Below, piece after piece: positions 7,705 to 16,190 of a stretch of DNA of 64,000 nt; the stretch's first letter is position 1, and every line of letters starts with the position of its first letter. Source of the DNA: Elusimicrobiota bacterium. Its GTDB lineage: Bacteria; Elusimicrobiota; Elusimicrobia; Elusimicrobiales; UBA9959. Below the pieces are notes generated by a model. That model searched no databases. It had not been told where the DNA came from and worked only from the letters and a program-made list of their open reading frames with translations. Position numbers and translations under genes: made by a program. Where the stretch lies: positions 1 to 64,000 of the forward strand of contig JACRER010000016.1 of the NCBI GenBank assembly GCA_016234365.1, written 5' to 3'.

Positions 7705-9474
7705 TCAGTCCACTCCCGAACCCGTCACGCGGATAACTTCCTCAACCGTGGTCATGCCCGTAAAAAGCTTGCGCAGGGCCGATTCCCTCAGGGTTATCAT
7801 ACCATTCTTGCAGCCCGCCTCTTTTATCTTGGAGACGTGGACTTTCTCTATGATAAGGTTCCTGATGGCGTCGTTGATCTCAAGTATCTCATGGATGCCC
7901 ATGCGGCCCTTGTAGCCGGTCTTGGCGCAGAGGTCGCAACCCCTGCCCCTGGACAGAATGATTTTACCATTTTTGGTGTTTTTATCAAGAGTGGCTTTGG
8001 ACACCCCCAGGCTCACCAGCAGTTCGGGTTTTACCTCGTAGGTTTCCTTGCAGTTCTTGCAGATGCCGCGCACCAGGCGCTGCGCCACCACCATCAGCAC
8101 CGTGGAGGAGGTCAGGAAGGGCTCCACCCCCATCATGCCTATGCGGGTTATGGCGCCGGGGGCGTCGTTGGTGTGCAGGGTACTGAAGACCAGGTGGCCG
8201 GTCATGGCGGCGTTAACGGCTATGGACATGGTCTCAAAATCGCGGATCTCGCCCACCATGATGATGTCCGGGTCCTGGCGCAGGAAGGACCGCAGGCCCG
8301 AAGCGAAGGTAAGGCCGACGTCGGTATTCACCATGACCTGGTTGATGCCTTCCAGGTTGTACTCGATGGGGTCCTCTATGGTGACTATGTTCACGTCCGG
8401 GGCGTTAAGGGTGGCAAGGGCGGAATAAAGGGTGGTGGATTTGCCCGAGCCCGTGGGGCCGGTGATCAGGTTGATGCCGTGCGGGGCCTTGAGGCACTTG
8501 GAGAAGATGGCCAGGTTCTCCGGCTCCATGCCCAGGTCCTCGAGGCGCAGTTTAAGGCCGGAAGAATCCAGGATACGCATGACCACTTTCTCGCCGGGGC
8601 CGCAGGGCAGGATGGATACGCGCAGGTCTATCTCGTGCCCCTCTATCTTGAGCTTGGTGCGGCCGTCCTGGGGCAGGCGGCGTTCCGAGATGTCCAGGGT
8701 GGCCATGATCTTGAGGCGGCTGATTATGGCGTTGTGGAATTTTTTGGGCGGCGAGGGCTGCGCGTGCAGCACGCCGTCTATGCGGAAGCGCACCTTGGTG
8801 TCCTTGTAGGTGGGCTCTATGTGGATGTCCGAGGCGTGGGCCTTGATGGCCGACGAGATGATGAGGTTCACCATCTGCACTATCGGGGCGGCCTCCCCCT
8901 TCTCGTCCATCGAGATGATGTCGTCTCCGCCGCCTTTCGCCTCGTCCTCCTGGACCAGCGACACGTCCGTGGTGCCGTTCACGGTCTTGCGGAGGATGTC
9001 GTCGAGCGCCTCCTTGGAGGTTTTGGCGCCGTAGTTCTTATCTATCGCCGCTACGATATCGGATTCCGAGCCGAAGACCGGCTTGATGTCGTAGCCGGTC
9101 ATCATCTTAAGGTCGTCGAGGATGACGATGTTAAGTGGGTCTTCCATCGCCACTTTCAGCCGGTTCTCCGTTTTCTCCACGGCTATAAGGCCGTAGCGGC
9201 GGGCGATGTTCTCGGGGATAATTTTAAGGAGGTCCTCTTTAAGTTCCAGGCCGCGCAGGTCCACGAACTCTATGCCGAACTGCTTGCTCAGGAACTCCAG
9301 CAGCTTGCGCTCCTCGATGAATTTTTTATGCACCAGCAGGTGCCCCAGCTTGCTGCCGGTGGCGCGCTGCATCTCCAGGGCTTCGTTCAACTGGGCGGCG
9401 GTGACCAGGCCGGCGGTAACCAGCATTTCGCCGAGGCGTTTGGAGATATTTATCGACAGACCTTTTTCAGTCAT
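7705..9474 (-). CDS. pilB: Type IV pilus extension ATPase PilB
   Basis: Assembly ATPase of the type IV pilus (GspE/PilB family), 589 aa. The N-terminal half has the MshEN-type region (GEMLVTAGLVTAAQLNEAL) that in several bacteria binds cyclic di-GMP. The motor domain carries GPTGSGKSTTLYS (Walker A), EDPIEY (Asp box), IIMVGEIRD (Walker B) and STLHTNDAPGA (His box). A tetracysteine zinc motif follows (ICKNC ... CDLC), separated by a long insertion. No good Shine-Dalgarno is visible at 9474. Downstream pilT begins after 31 bp. Confidence 0.96.
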   Translation of the reverse strand: MTEKGLSINISKRLGEMLVTAGLVTAAQLNEALEMQRATGSKLGHLLVHKKFIEERKLLEFLSKQFGIEFVDLRGLELKEDLLKIIPENIARRYGLIAVEKTENRLKVAMEDPLNIVILDDLKMMTGYDIKPVFGSESDIVAAIDKNYGAKTSKEALDDILRKTVNGTTDVSLVQEDEAKGGGDDIISMDEKGEAAPIVQMVNLIISSAIKAHASDIHIEPTYKDTKVRFRIDGVLHAQPSPPKKFHNAIISRLKIMATLDISERRLPQDGRTKLKIEGHEIDLRVSILPCGPGEKVVMRILDSSGLKLRLEDLGMEPENLAIFSKCLKAPHGINLITGPTGSGKSTTLYSALATLNAPDVNIVTIEDPIEYNLEGINQVMVNTDVGLTFASGLRSFLRQDPDIIMVGEIRDFETMSIAVNAAMTGHLVFSTLHTNDAPGAITRIGMMGVEPFLTSSTVLMVVAQRLVRGICKNCKETYEVKPELLVSLGVSKATLDKNTKNGKIILSRGRGCDLCAKTGYKGRMGIHEILEINDAIRNLIIEKVHVSKIKEAGCKNGMITLRESALRKLFTGMTTVEEVIRVTGSGVD

Positions 9475-9554
9475 ACAAAAAAGACGCGCGGCGCCACGCC
9501 GCCGGTTACGGCGCCCCGGAACAGGAGCGGATACTACATCTTACAATAAACCGC

Positions 9555-11807
9555 TTAAAACAGTTCTTCGTCCGACTCCTGCGCCTTCAGATACTTGACC
9601 TGCTCCGATCCCTCCCCCTGGCCGTTCTCGAACCCGGTCGGGTCCGCCTCGGGGGACTGGCCTGCGGCCGGGGCGTCCGGCAGGGGCAGCAACGGGACTT
9701 CCTTGGGGCGCGAGGATTTGCGGGCCTTGGGTTTGGCGGCCGGCTTTTTGGCCGGCACCGCGGCGGCGCTCTTCTCTTTTACTCCCTGGTCCAGCAGCTC
9801 GATAGCGTTGTTGTTTATGCCGCGCACGATGTCCTGCTTGGCGGAATCCACTTCGAACTGGTAGATCAGCGGGTCCTGCTTGGGGCGCAGCAGGCGGTAC
9901 TGCACCACCAGGATATCCCCGTGCAGCGGGGTGGCGGTCCACTCCTCGTTGGCGCCGCCGGCGGCGCCGGACAGGAACGAGTTGGCGAACCAGGTGGCTA
10001 TGGTGCCGCGGCCTCCGGACAATTTATAGTTCTTCACTATATCCAGAGCCTTGCGGATGTTCTCGGAAACTGGTTTGGCCGGTTCGGGCGCGGCCGGAGG
10101 CTGCTGGGCCTGCTGGGCGCCTTCGGGCTGCGGCTGGGCCTCGGCGGCGGGCGCTCCGGCGGGCTCGGCTTTAGCGGCGGGCCCCTTATCTTCGAGCTGG
10201 CTGGTCAGGGCGGCGGGCTTCTTCCTGCCGCCGATATTCATCATAAGGAGTTCGGAAGTGCTGGCGCCCTCTCCGAGGAAGAGGTACCCAAGGCCTCCAG
10301 CGGCCACCGAGGCGAAAGCGACCAGGATCCCGAGGAAGGCCATCTTCCCGCCCTTCTTCTTAGGCTTCTCCTGCGGCTTGGGCGCGGGCGCGCCTTTGAC
10401 GGTTGCGACCGGGATGCGCTGAGTGGTCTCGGGGGAATCGGCGGGGGCGGCAGGCGCCTTTTTATCCTCGGCGGGCTGCACGGCGGGAGCCGGCTGGCTG
10501 GGCTGAGCGGCCGGGGCGGCGGCGGCGGCAGGCTGGACGCCAAAAGTGAAGCCATGCTGGGGCGCAGCCTGCGGCTGGGGTGCGGCGGCTTTCTGAGGCA
10601 CGCCAAAATCGAACGTGGGCGGCTTCACCGCCTGGGCCTGCGAGGGCATGGTGCGGGTGGACTGGGCCGCGGGCGGTACGGCGGGCGCGCCGGGAGCGTC
10701 GGCCTTGGGCGCTATCTTGAACTGCTGGGAGGTTTCGGGCCCCTTGGCGGTTACCACCGTAAAATCGTAGACCACGCCGCCGGCCTGCTGGGGCAGCGGT
10801 TCCAGGTTCTCCGGCTTGAACGCCCCGGGCGGGGCGGCTTCCGGCCCGGGCAGCGGCTTATCGTAGTGCGAGCCGTAGACGTAGGCCGGGGCCTGCGTCT
10901 GGCCGAGGCTCTTGAACTTGCGGCTGGTAAGGCCGGCGTCGTCCGAAGGTTCCTTGGGCTGCACTCCGAGAGAAGTCTCCAGCTTTATCCGGCTGGCCTG
11001 GGGGATGCTCTTCAGGACCCGGCTTTCCATCTCGGGCACGGTCCCCTCGGGACGGGGAGCCGGGGCCTGGGCCGCGGGCCCGGGCTGCGCGGCCGCTTTT
11101 GGGGCGGGGCGGGCGGCCGGGACCGAATCGTCCTTAAGCGCCAGTTCCTCTTTCCTTATCTCCTCTATCTTGCGGATGGTATCGTCTTTTTCCTTAAGCT
11201 CGGCCAGGTGGCGCACCTGCTCCAGCTCACGCACGTTCTCGGCCGAGCGGCCCAGTTCGTTCTTAACGCGGGCTTCCAGCTCCAGGATGCGCTCGCGGTT
11301 CTTCTTCTCCTCCAGGTCCTTCATGCGGATCTTTTCGAGGAGCAGGTTCTTCTCCCAGCGGGCGGCTTCCAGTTCTTCCTGGATGCGCGAAAGGCGGATG
11401 TCGAATTTCTCGGCCAGGTCGTAATCGGTATCCTGGCCGGGCCTGGCGGGGCTCTCTTTGCCCTCCTTGTAGGCGCCGAGGATATTGTCGATGGTGTCGA
11501 GCAGGTCGCCGTAGGAGGCGCCGGGGCCCGGCTCCTTGTCTTCGAAGTAGCGGACGGTGGAGCTGAAACCGGTCTCGTAATCGTAGGCGCCGGACATGAC
11601 GCCGGCGCCGACCACGCGGCCCACGCCCACGCTCATGGCGGCGGCCACATCGGGGATCTGGGAAGCCGGGCGCCAGTCTCCGGGGTTGTCGCCGGTGCAG
11701 GTCTCGGGGCAGACCAGGCTCTCCTCGGCAAAAGCGGGAAGGGCCAGCATTTCTGCCGGCTCGTAGGGCCCGAGGATATTGCCTTCAGAGTAGAACCAGT
11801 ATTTCAT
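9555..11807 (-). CDS. GYF-like, coiled-coil, single-span membrane protein of the pilus operon
   Basis: 750 aa protein of no family I can name as a whole. Residues 1-55 match a GYF_2-type fold (WFYSEGNILGPYEPAEML ... DWRPASQI), usually a proline-peptide binding module. About 130-225 is a charged coiled coil (LEEKKNRERILELEARV), then a long Pro/Ala/Gln-rich linker, a membrane segment near 490-510 (MAFLGILVAFASVAAGGLGYLFL) and a C-terminal folded domain with sequence such as VVQYRLLRPKQDPLIYQF, ending in an acidic tail (QESDEELF). The topology predicts a cytoplasmic N-half and periplasmic C-domain. Its position immediately upstream of pilB suggests a pilus alignment or regulatory part; that is inference. 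Confidence 0.85.
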   Translation of the reverse strand: MKYWFYSEGNILGPYEPAEMLALPAFAEESLVCPETCTGDNPGDWRPASQIPDVAAAMSVGVGRVVGAGVMSGAYDYETGFSSTVRYFEDKEPGPGASYGDLLDTIDNILGAYKEGKESPARPGQDTDYDLAEKFDIRLSRIQEELEAARWEKNLLLEKIRMKDLEEKKNRERILELEARVKNELGRSAENVRELEQVRHLAELKEKDDTIRKIEEIRKEELALKDDSVPAARPAPKAAAQPGPAAQAPAPRPEGTVPEMESRVLKSIPQASRIKLETSLGVQPKEPSDDAGLTSRKFKSLGQTQAPAYVYGSHYDKPLPGPEAAPPGAFKPENLEPLPQQAGGVVYDFTVVTAKGPETSQQFKIAPKADAPGAPAVPPAAQSTRTMPSQAQAVKPPTFDFGVPQKAAAPQPQAAPQHGFTFGVQPAAAAAPAAQPSQPAPAVQPAEDKKAPAAPADSPETTQRIPVATVKGAPAPKPQEKPKKKGGKMAFLGILVAFASVAAGGLGYLFLGEGASTSELLMMNIGGRKKPAALTSQLEDKGPAAKAEPAGAPAAEAQPQPEGAQQAQQPPAAPEPAKPVSENIRKALDIVKNYKLSGGRGTIATWFANSFLSGAAGGANEEWTATPLHGDILVVQYRLLRPKQDPLIYQFEVDSAKQDIVRGINNNAIELLDQGVKEKSAAAVPAKKPAAKPKARKSSRPKEVPLLPLPDAPAAGQSPEADPTGFENGQGEGSEQVKYLKAQESDEELF

Positions 11808-11944
11808 AGGTCTCGCTATGAAAAGTTTAGCAATCCTCTATTTAGAATTTGATTCAAAGATGTGGCTAAATTGTTACACGGGTCGCCGGCATGTCTCCCT
11901 CATCAGGCTCCTACGGCAGGCTGAATAATGGGAGCGGGCGGCGA

Positions 11945-12053
11945 GGGTGTGCCTTCGCAGGGGCCTCACGAAACCCGAGCTTGCATAAGCGCGAGGGTTG
12001 AGTGCGAGAGCGGGGCCACGGTGTGGCCCCGCGTACCCGGAGAAGGCATACCC
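11945..12053. other. Branched inverted-repeat element between gltX and the GYF gene
   Basis: The 275-bp gene-free stretch 11808-12082 holds an outer 12-bp stem (GGGTGTGCCTTC with GAAGGCATACCC, one G-T pair) that encloses two hairpins: AACCC-GA-GCTT-GCAT-AAGC-GCGA-GGGTT, and a perfect GCGGGGCCAC / GTGGCCCCGC stem at 12010-12032. Read as RNA it forms a three-way junction. It is downstream of gltX on the minus strand and may act as its terminator or 3' structure, although no U-run follows. Confidence 0.5.
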
Positions 12054-12082
12054 TTGACGCCCGCGAACCTCCAGGCCGGCCG

Positions 12083-13522
12083 TTACAATTTGGCTATGGC
12101 CCCGGAGATGCGGCGCAGGGTTTCGGGTTTGCCCAGGAGCTCCGCTATTTCCACGGCGCCGGTCGGGGTGACGGCCTGGCCGGAGATGGCTATGCGCAGC
12201 GGCCACATCACCGGGCCCAGTTTGGCGCCTTTGGCCTCGGCGTAGCCTTTCACCGCCGCCAGGATAGCCGCGTAGTCCCACGAGCCAAGCCCGGAAAGAA
12301 GCTCCTGCAGGTCCGCCAGCGCCGCTTTGCAGCTTTCGCGCGTGGTCTTGTTCTTGGCGTGCACGAACAGCTCCGCGGAGTAATTATCGTCGAGCGCGGC
12401 CAGGAAGGCCGTCATCTGCGGCAGGTCGGAAAGTTTCTCCACCTTGCCCTGGATATACCCGCTCAGCTTTTTCGCGTCGAAGCCCGCGGTTATGGCCGCG
12501 GGATAGAACTTCAGGAATAGTTCGTGCGCCTTCTCCGGCGGCAGGGCCTTTATATGCTGGGCGTTGAGCCAGGTCAGCTTGGTCTCGTCGAACATGGCCG
12601 GCGCCTTGCCGATGCGCGCTATGTCGAACTTGGCTATGAGGTCAGCCTTCGTGAAGAACTCCTGCTCGGTGCCCGGGTTCCAGCCCAGCAGCGCGATATA
12701 GTTAAGAATGGCCTCGGGCAGGTAACCCCGGTTAAGGAAGTCCCCCAGCGCCACGCTGCCCTCGCGCTTGGAAAGTTTCTTGCCGCTCGGCCCCAGGATA
12801 TGCGGCAGGTGGATGTGCTCCGGGATGTCCCAGCCGAAAGCCCTGTAGAGCAGGATGTACTTCGGCGTGGAAGAAATATATTCGCAGCCGCGCATCACGT
12901 GCGAGATGCCCATCAGGTGGTCGTCCACGACGTTGGCGAAATTATAGGTCGGAAAACCGTCGCGCTTGAGCAGGATCTGGTCGTCCAGCTGCTTATTCTC
13001 CACCACGATATCCCCGTAGATGAAATCCTTGAAGGAGGTGGAGCCTTCTTTGTCTATCCGCTGGCGGATAACGAAAGGCATCCCCTTGGCCAGGTTGGCC
13101 TGCACCTCGGCCTCCGACAGCCGGCCGCAGCGCCCGTCGTACCCCAGGATCGGGGCGTCGTGCTCCTCGCCGGGCTCCTCCTGCTTCTCGGTCTTGTCGC
13201 AGAAGCAGCGGTAGGCGTGGCCGCCGGCCAGCAGCTTCTGGGCGTACTCCCTGTAAAGCGGCAGGCGGGCGCTCTGCACGTAAGGCCCGAAGTCCCCGCC
13301 CTTATCCGGCCCCTCGTCGTGTTCCAGGCCGGTAACGGCGAGGCTTTCGTAGATCACCTTTACGCTGTCCTCAACCAGGCGCGCCTGGTCGGTATCCTCT
13401 ATCCTCAGGATGAAAGTGCCCTCGTTGCGGCGCGCATGCAGGTACGCGTAGAGCGCGGTGCGCAGGTTGCCGATATGCATGTAGCCCGTCGGGCTCGGGG
13501 CGAATCTGGTTCTGACTTCCAT
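12083..13522 (-). CDS. gltX: Glutamyl-tRNA synthetase
   Basis: Class I aminoacyl-tRNA synthetase charging tRNA-Glu, 479 aa. The HIGH motif is present as PSPTGYMHIGNLRTALY and the KMSKS motif as GKKLSKREGS; the C-terminal anticodon-binding half is of normal length. glnS is also encoded in this window, so this enzyme is likely discriminating rather than also charging tRNA-Gln; that is inference. Start chosen at 13522 with AAGG upstream; recN ends 21 bp before, so the two are probably cotranscribed. Confidence 0.97.
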   Translation of the reverse strand: MEVRTRFAPSPTGYMHIGNLRTALYAYLHARRNEGTFILRIEDTDQARLVEDSVKVIYESLAVTGLEHDEGPDKGGDFGPYVQSARLPLYREYAQKLLAGGHAYRCFCDKTEKQEEPGEEHDAPILGYDGRCGRLSEAEVQANLAKGMPFVIRQRIDKEGSTSFKDFIYGDIVVENKQLDDQILLKRDGFPTYNFANVVDDHLMGISHVMRGCEYISSTPKYILLYRAFGWDIPEHIHLPHILGPSGKKLSKREGSVALGDFLNRGYLPEAILNYIALLGWNPGTEQEFFTKADLIAKFDIARIGKAPAMFDETKLTWLNAQHIKALPPEKAHELFLKFYPAAITAGFDAKKLSGYIQGKVEKLSDLPQMTAFLAALDDNYSAELFVHAKNKTTRESCKAALADLQELLSGLGSWDYAAILAAVKGYAEAKGAKLGPVMWPLRIAISGQAVTPTGAVEIAELLGKPETLRRISGAIAKL

Positions 13523-13543
13523 GTTGTGGTCCTTGTAGGCTGG

Positions 13544-15193
13544 TTATTTACCGGACTCGGCCAGGAGTTCCCTGGCATGCTCGAGCCCGAGTTCGGTGGA
13601 CTGCTTCTTGCCGCCCAGCATGCGGGCTATCTCTTTCTCCCGGGCAGCGGGGTCCAGCAGGCGCACGGAGGCGGCGGCCACGCCGGCTTTCACGTCCTTC
13701 TCCACGAAGAAATGCCTGTCGCCGAACGCGGCCACCTGCGGCAGGTGCGTGATGCAGAAGATCTGTTTGGAGCCCGCCAGCCTGGCCAGTTTCTCCCCCA
13801 CCAGCCGGCCGGTCACGGCGCCCACGCCGGCGTCCACTTCGTCGAAGACCTGGGCGCCTATGCGGTCCGCGCGCGAGAGCACGGTCTTGAGCGCCAGCAT
13901 GATGCGGGCCATCTCGCCGCCCGACGCGGTGTAGCGCAGCGGCCGCAGCGGGTAGCCGGGGTTGGCCGTAAAAAGATACTCGACCGAGTCCCCCCCGAAG
14001 GAAGCTATGGCGTTCTCGTCGTAAGCGGCGTCCACGGAGAACCGGACTTCTTTGAACCCCAGGCCTTCCGCTTCTTTTATGACTTCGGCGGAAAGTTTCT
14101 TCGCGGCGGCGACGCGCTTGTCGTGCAGGGCGGAAGCCAGTTTTTCAAGTTTGGCTTTAGCCGTGGAAAGTTTCTTTTCTATCTCGGAGCGGTCCAGGGT
14201 CAGGTCGTCGAGGCTGGCGGCCTTGGCGCGCAGCTCGGCCGCCTTGGCCAGCACGGCGGGGATGTCCGCGCCGTATTTCTTCTTGAGGCTCTTGAACTTT
14301 TCCAGGCGGCCCAGCACGCGGTCCACCTCGCCGGGGTCGGAATGCACGCCTTTGCCGTAAGCGCGCAGCTCGCCGGCCAGGTCGCGCAGCTCGATGGCCG
14401 TCGAGGCAAAACGGGCCGCCAGCGGGTCCGCGGTAGGGTCTATGGCGGCAAGCGCCTTTAGATTCTCCTGCGCCTTCTCCGCCGCGCCCGCGGCGTCGTC
14501 TATAAGCGCGTGGGCGCCGCCGGAGAGGGTAAAGAGCTTCTCGGAATTCTTCAGGCGCGGCCAGAGGGCTTCCAGTTCCTCCTCTTCGCCTTCCTTCAGG
14601 TTCGCCGATTCGATGTCGTTCAGTTGGAATTTATACAGGTCCAGCAGGCGGCTGCGTTCGTCCTCGGACATGGAAACGGCGTTGAGCGCCTCTTCGAGAG
14701 ACCGGACCGCACCCCAGGCCCCGGCCACGGCGGCGGCCTCTTTTTCGAGTTTGCCGTAGCGGTCCAGCAGGTCGCGCTGCGTCTCGGGTTTGAGCAGGCT
14801 CTGGTGCTCGTTCTGGCCGTGAAAATCCACCAGCCAGCCGCCCACTTCCGAAAGCTGGGCCAGCGTAGCGGGAGAACCGTTTACGGCGGCGCGCGTGCGG
14901 CCCTTGGGGTCCGCCTGGCGCCGTATCCTGAAAGTATCGCCCTTTATGCCCCAGCGCTCGGCCGCGGCGGCCGGCAGGTTGTCGGCCTCGAACTCCCCTT
15001 CCACTTCGGCGCAGGCCGCGCCCGGGCGCAGGATGTCGGCCCCGGAGCGTTCGCCCAGCAGGAAGCCTAAGGCGGAAATGATGATCGACTTGCCGGCGCC
15101 GGTCTCGCCGGTGAAGATATTGAGGCCGGTGCCGGGTTCCAGGTCCAGCGCCTCTATCACGGCGAAGTTCTTTATCGAAAGTTTCTTAAGCAT
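13544..15193 (-). CDS. recN: DNA repair ATPase RecN
   Basis: SMC-like protein acting in double-strand-break repair, 549 aa from the chosen start. The ATG at 15193 (MLKKLSIKNFAVIEAL) is used because it begins the conserved RecN N-terminus; the longer ORF adds 45 Pro/Arg-rich residues that derive from the structured intergenic repeat. Walker A is GETGAGKSIIISAL, followed by two coiled-coil arms, the signature ASGGEMARIMLALK and Walker B VFDEVDAGVG. It lies in the minus-strand run nadK-recN-gltX. Confidence 0.95.
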   Translation of the reverse strand: MLKKLSIKNFAVIEALDLEPGTGLNIFTGETGAGKSIIISALGFLLGERSGADILRPGAACAEVEGEFEADNLPAAAAERWGIKGDTFRIRRQADPKGRTRAAVNGSPATLAQLSEVGGWLVDFHGQNEHQSLLKPETQRDLLDRYGKLEKEAAAVAGAWGAVRSLEEALNAVSMSEDERSRLLDLYKFQLNDIESANLKEGEEEELEALWPRLKNSEKLFTLSGGAHALIDDAAGAAEKAQENLKALAAIDPTADPLAARFASTAIELRDLAGELRAYGKGVHSDPGEVDRVLGRLEKFKSLKKKYGADIPAVLAKAAELRAKAASLDDLTLDRSEIEKKLSTAKAKLEKLASALHDKRVAAAKKLSAEVIKEAEGLGFKEVRFSVDAAYDENAIASFGGDSVEYLFTANPGYPLRPLRYTASGGEMARIMLALKTVLSRADRIGAQVFDEVDAGVGAVTGRLVGEKLARLAGSKQIFCITHLPQVAAFGDRHFFVEKDVKAGVAAASVRLLDPAAREKEIARMLGGKKQSTELGLEHARELLAESGK

Positions 15194-15213
15194 ACGCAAG
15201 CACCTGAGGCGGG

Positions 15214-15326
15214 ACGGCAAGGCGTTCCCCGTACGCCCCACTTGGGGAGGGGGACCCGGCCCGAAGGGACGGGGGAACCGCGCAACGGTTCCCCGGGTGT
15301 GGGGCGCAGGGGAATGCCTTGGCGGC
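15214..15326. repeat. Long imperfect inverted repeat between nadK and recN
   Basis: Nested complementary arms: AAGGCGTTCCCC with GGGGAATGCCTT (one G-T), CGCCCCAC (15234-15241) with GTGGGGCG (15299-15306), and a core hairpin GGGGAACCG-CGCAA-CGGTTCCCC (15272-15294). It fills most of the 144 bp between the genes. It could be a transcribed structure or a small palindromic repeat element; no coding potential. Confidence 0.5.
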
Positions 15327-15337
15327 ACGCCTCCACA

Positions 15338-16180
15338 CTAGCGTTCTCCCCAGCTTAACTTCCTGCGCAGGATGTCGAAATAGGAGAAGCCCACGGGCGC
15401 CAGCAGTTTAAAGTTCTTGCGGTGCTTGCCCACCATGACCGTGTCGCCGTCCACCAGGCGGAAGTTCTCCTGCCCGTCCAGGGAAAGCGTCATCACGTGC
15501 GGGCCGTAGCGGCCGCTCTGCACCCGCACGGCCAGTTCGCGGCCGGCCGGCAGCACTATGGGCCGGTGGGTAAGCGTATGCGGGCAGATGGGCGACAGCA
15601 GGAAAACCTCCAGATCGGGCATCACTATGGGCCCGGAGGCGGCCAGGCTGTAGGCCGTGGAGCCGCTCGGCGTGGAAACTATGAGCCCGTCGCCGAAATA
15701 CTCGGACAGGAACTCGCCGCCGAACGAGGCGCGCAGCGTGAACGCGCGGGCCTCCTGGCTGCGAATGACGCAGTCGTTAAGGGCGGGCAGGGGCCCGAAG
15801 ACCGTCTTTTTGCCGCGCCGCACGTAAACGGAAAGCAGGCTGCGGTCCAGGATGCGGAATTCCCCCCGCAGGAAGCCGTCGATATTCTTAAGAAAGCCTT
15901 TGCGCTCTATACCGCTCAGAAAGCCCAGGCCGCCGGCGTTAATGCCCAGCACCGGGATGCCGCGCGCTATCACGTGGCGCGCGGCGTAAAGCACCGTGCC
16001 GTCGCCGCCCACGGCCACGGCCGCGTCCACTGGTTTCACCTCGCAGACGGCGTCGTTGACGCAGACGCGGGAGACCTTGGCCCCGGCGGCGCGCAGCCGG
16101 CGCTCCACCGCGGCGGCGTAGTCCATGGCCTTGCGCCTCTTGGAGTTATAGAACAGCAGGACGCTTTTTATGCGTTTCAT
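15338..16180 (-). CDS. nadK: NAD kinase
   Basis: Phosphorylates NAD to NADP. 280 aa, normal for the ATP-NAD kinase family. Shows the signature VGGDGTVLYAARH with the catalytic Asp, NAGGLGFLSG, the second conserved block STPSGSTAYSLAASGPIV, and the C-terminal SLDGQ region. It follows glnS by 10 bp on the minus strand. Confidence 0.96.
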   Translation of the reverse strand: MKRIKSVLLFYNSKRRKAMDYAAAVERRLRAAGAKVSRVCVNDAVCEVKPVDAAVAVGGDGTVLYAARHVIARGIPVLGINAGGLGFLSGIERKGFLKNIDGFLRGEFRILDRSLLSVYVRRGKKTVFGPLPALNDCVIRSQEARAFTLRASFGGEFLSEYFGDGLIVSTPSGSTAYSLAASGPIVMPDLEVFLLSPICPHTLTHRPIVLPAGRELAVRVQSGRYGPHVMTLSLDGQENFRLVDGDTVMVGKHRKNFKLLAPVGFSYFDILRRKLSWGER

Positions 16181-16190
16181 TCGGGGTCCG

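Noticed and set aside
15267-15281. Second fluoride riboswitch near recN
   Set aside because: A GGGGGAACCGCGC stretch is shared with the 47.87-kb leader, but GCTGATGA and the GGCGATG block are missing; the match is chance or simple composition.
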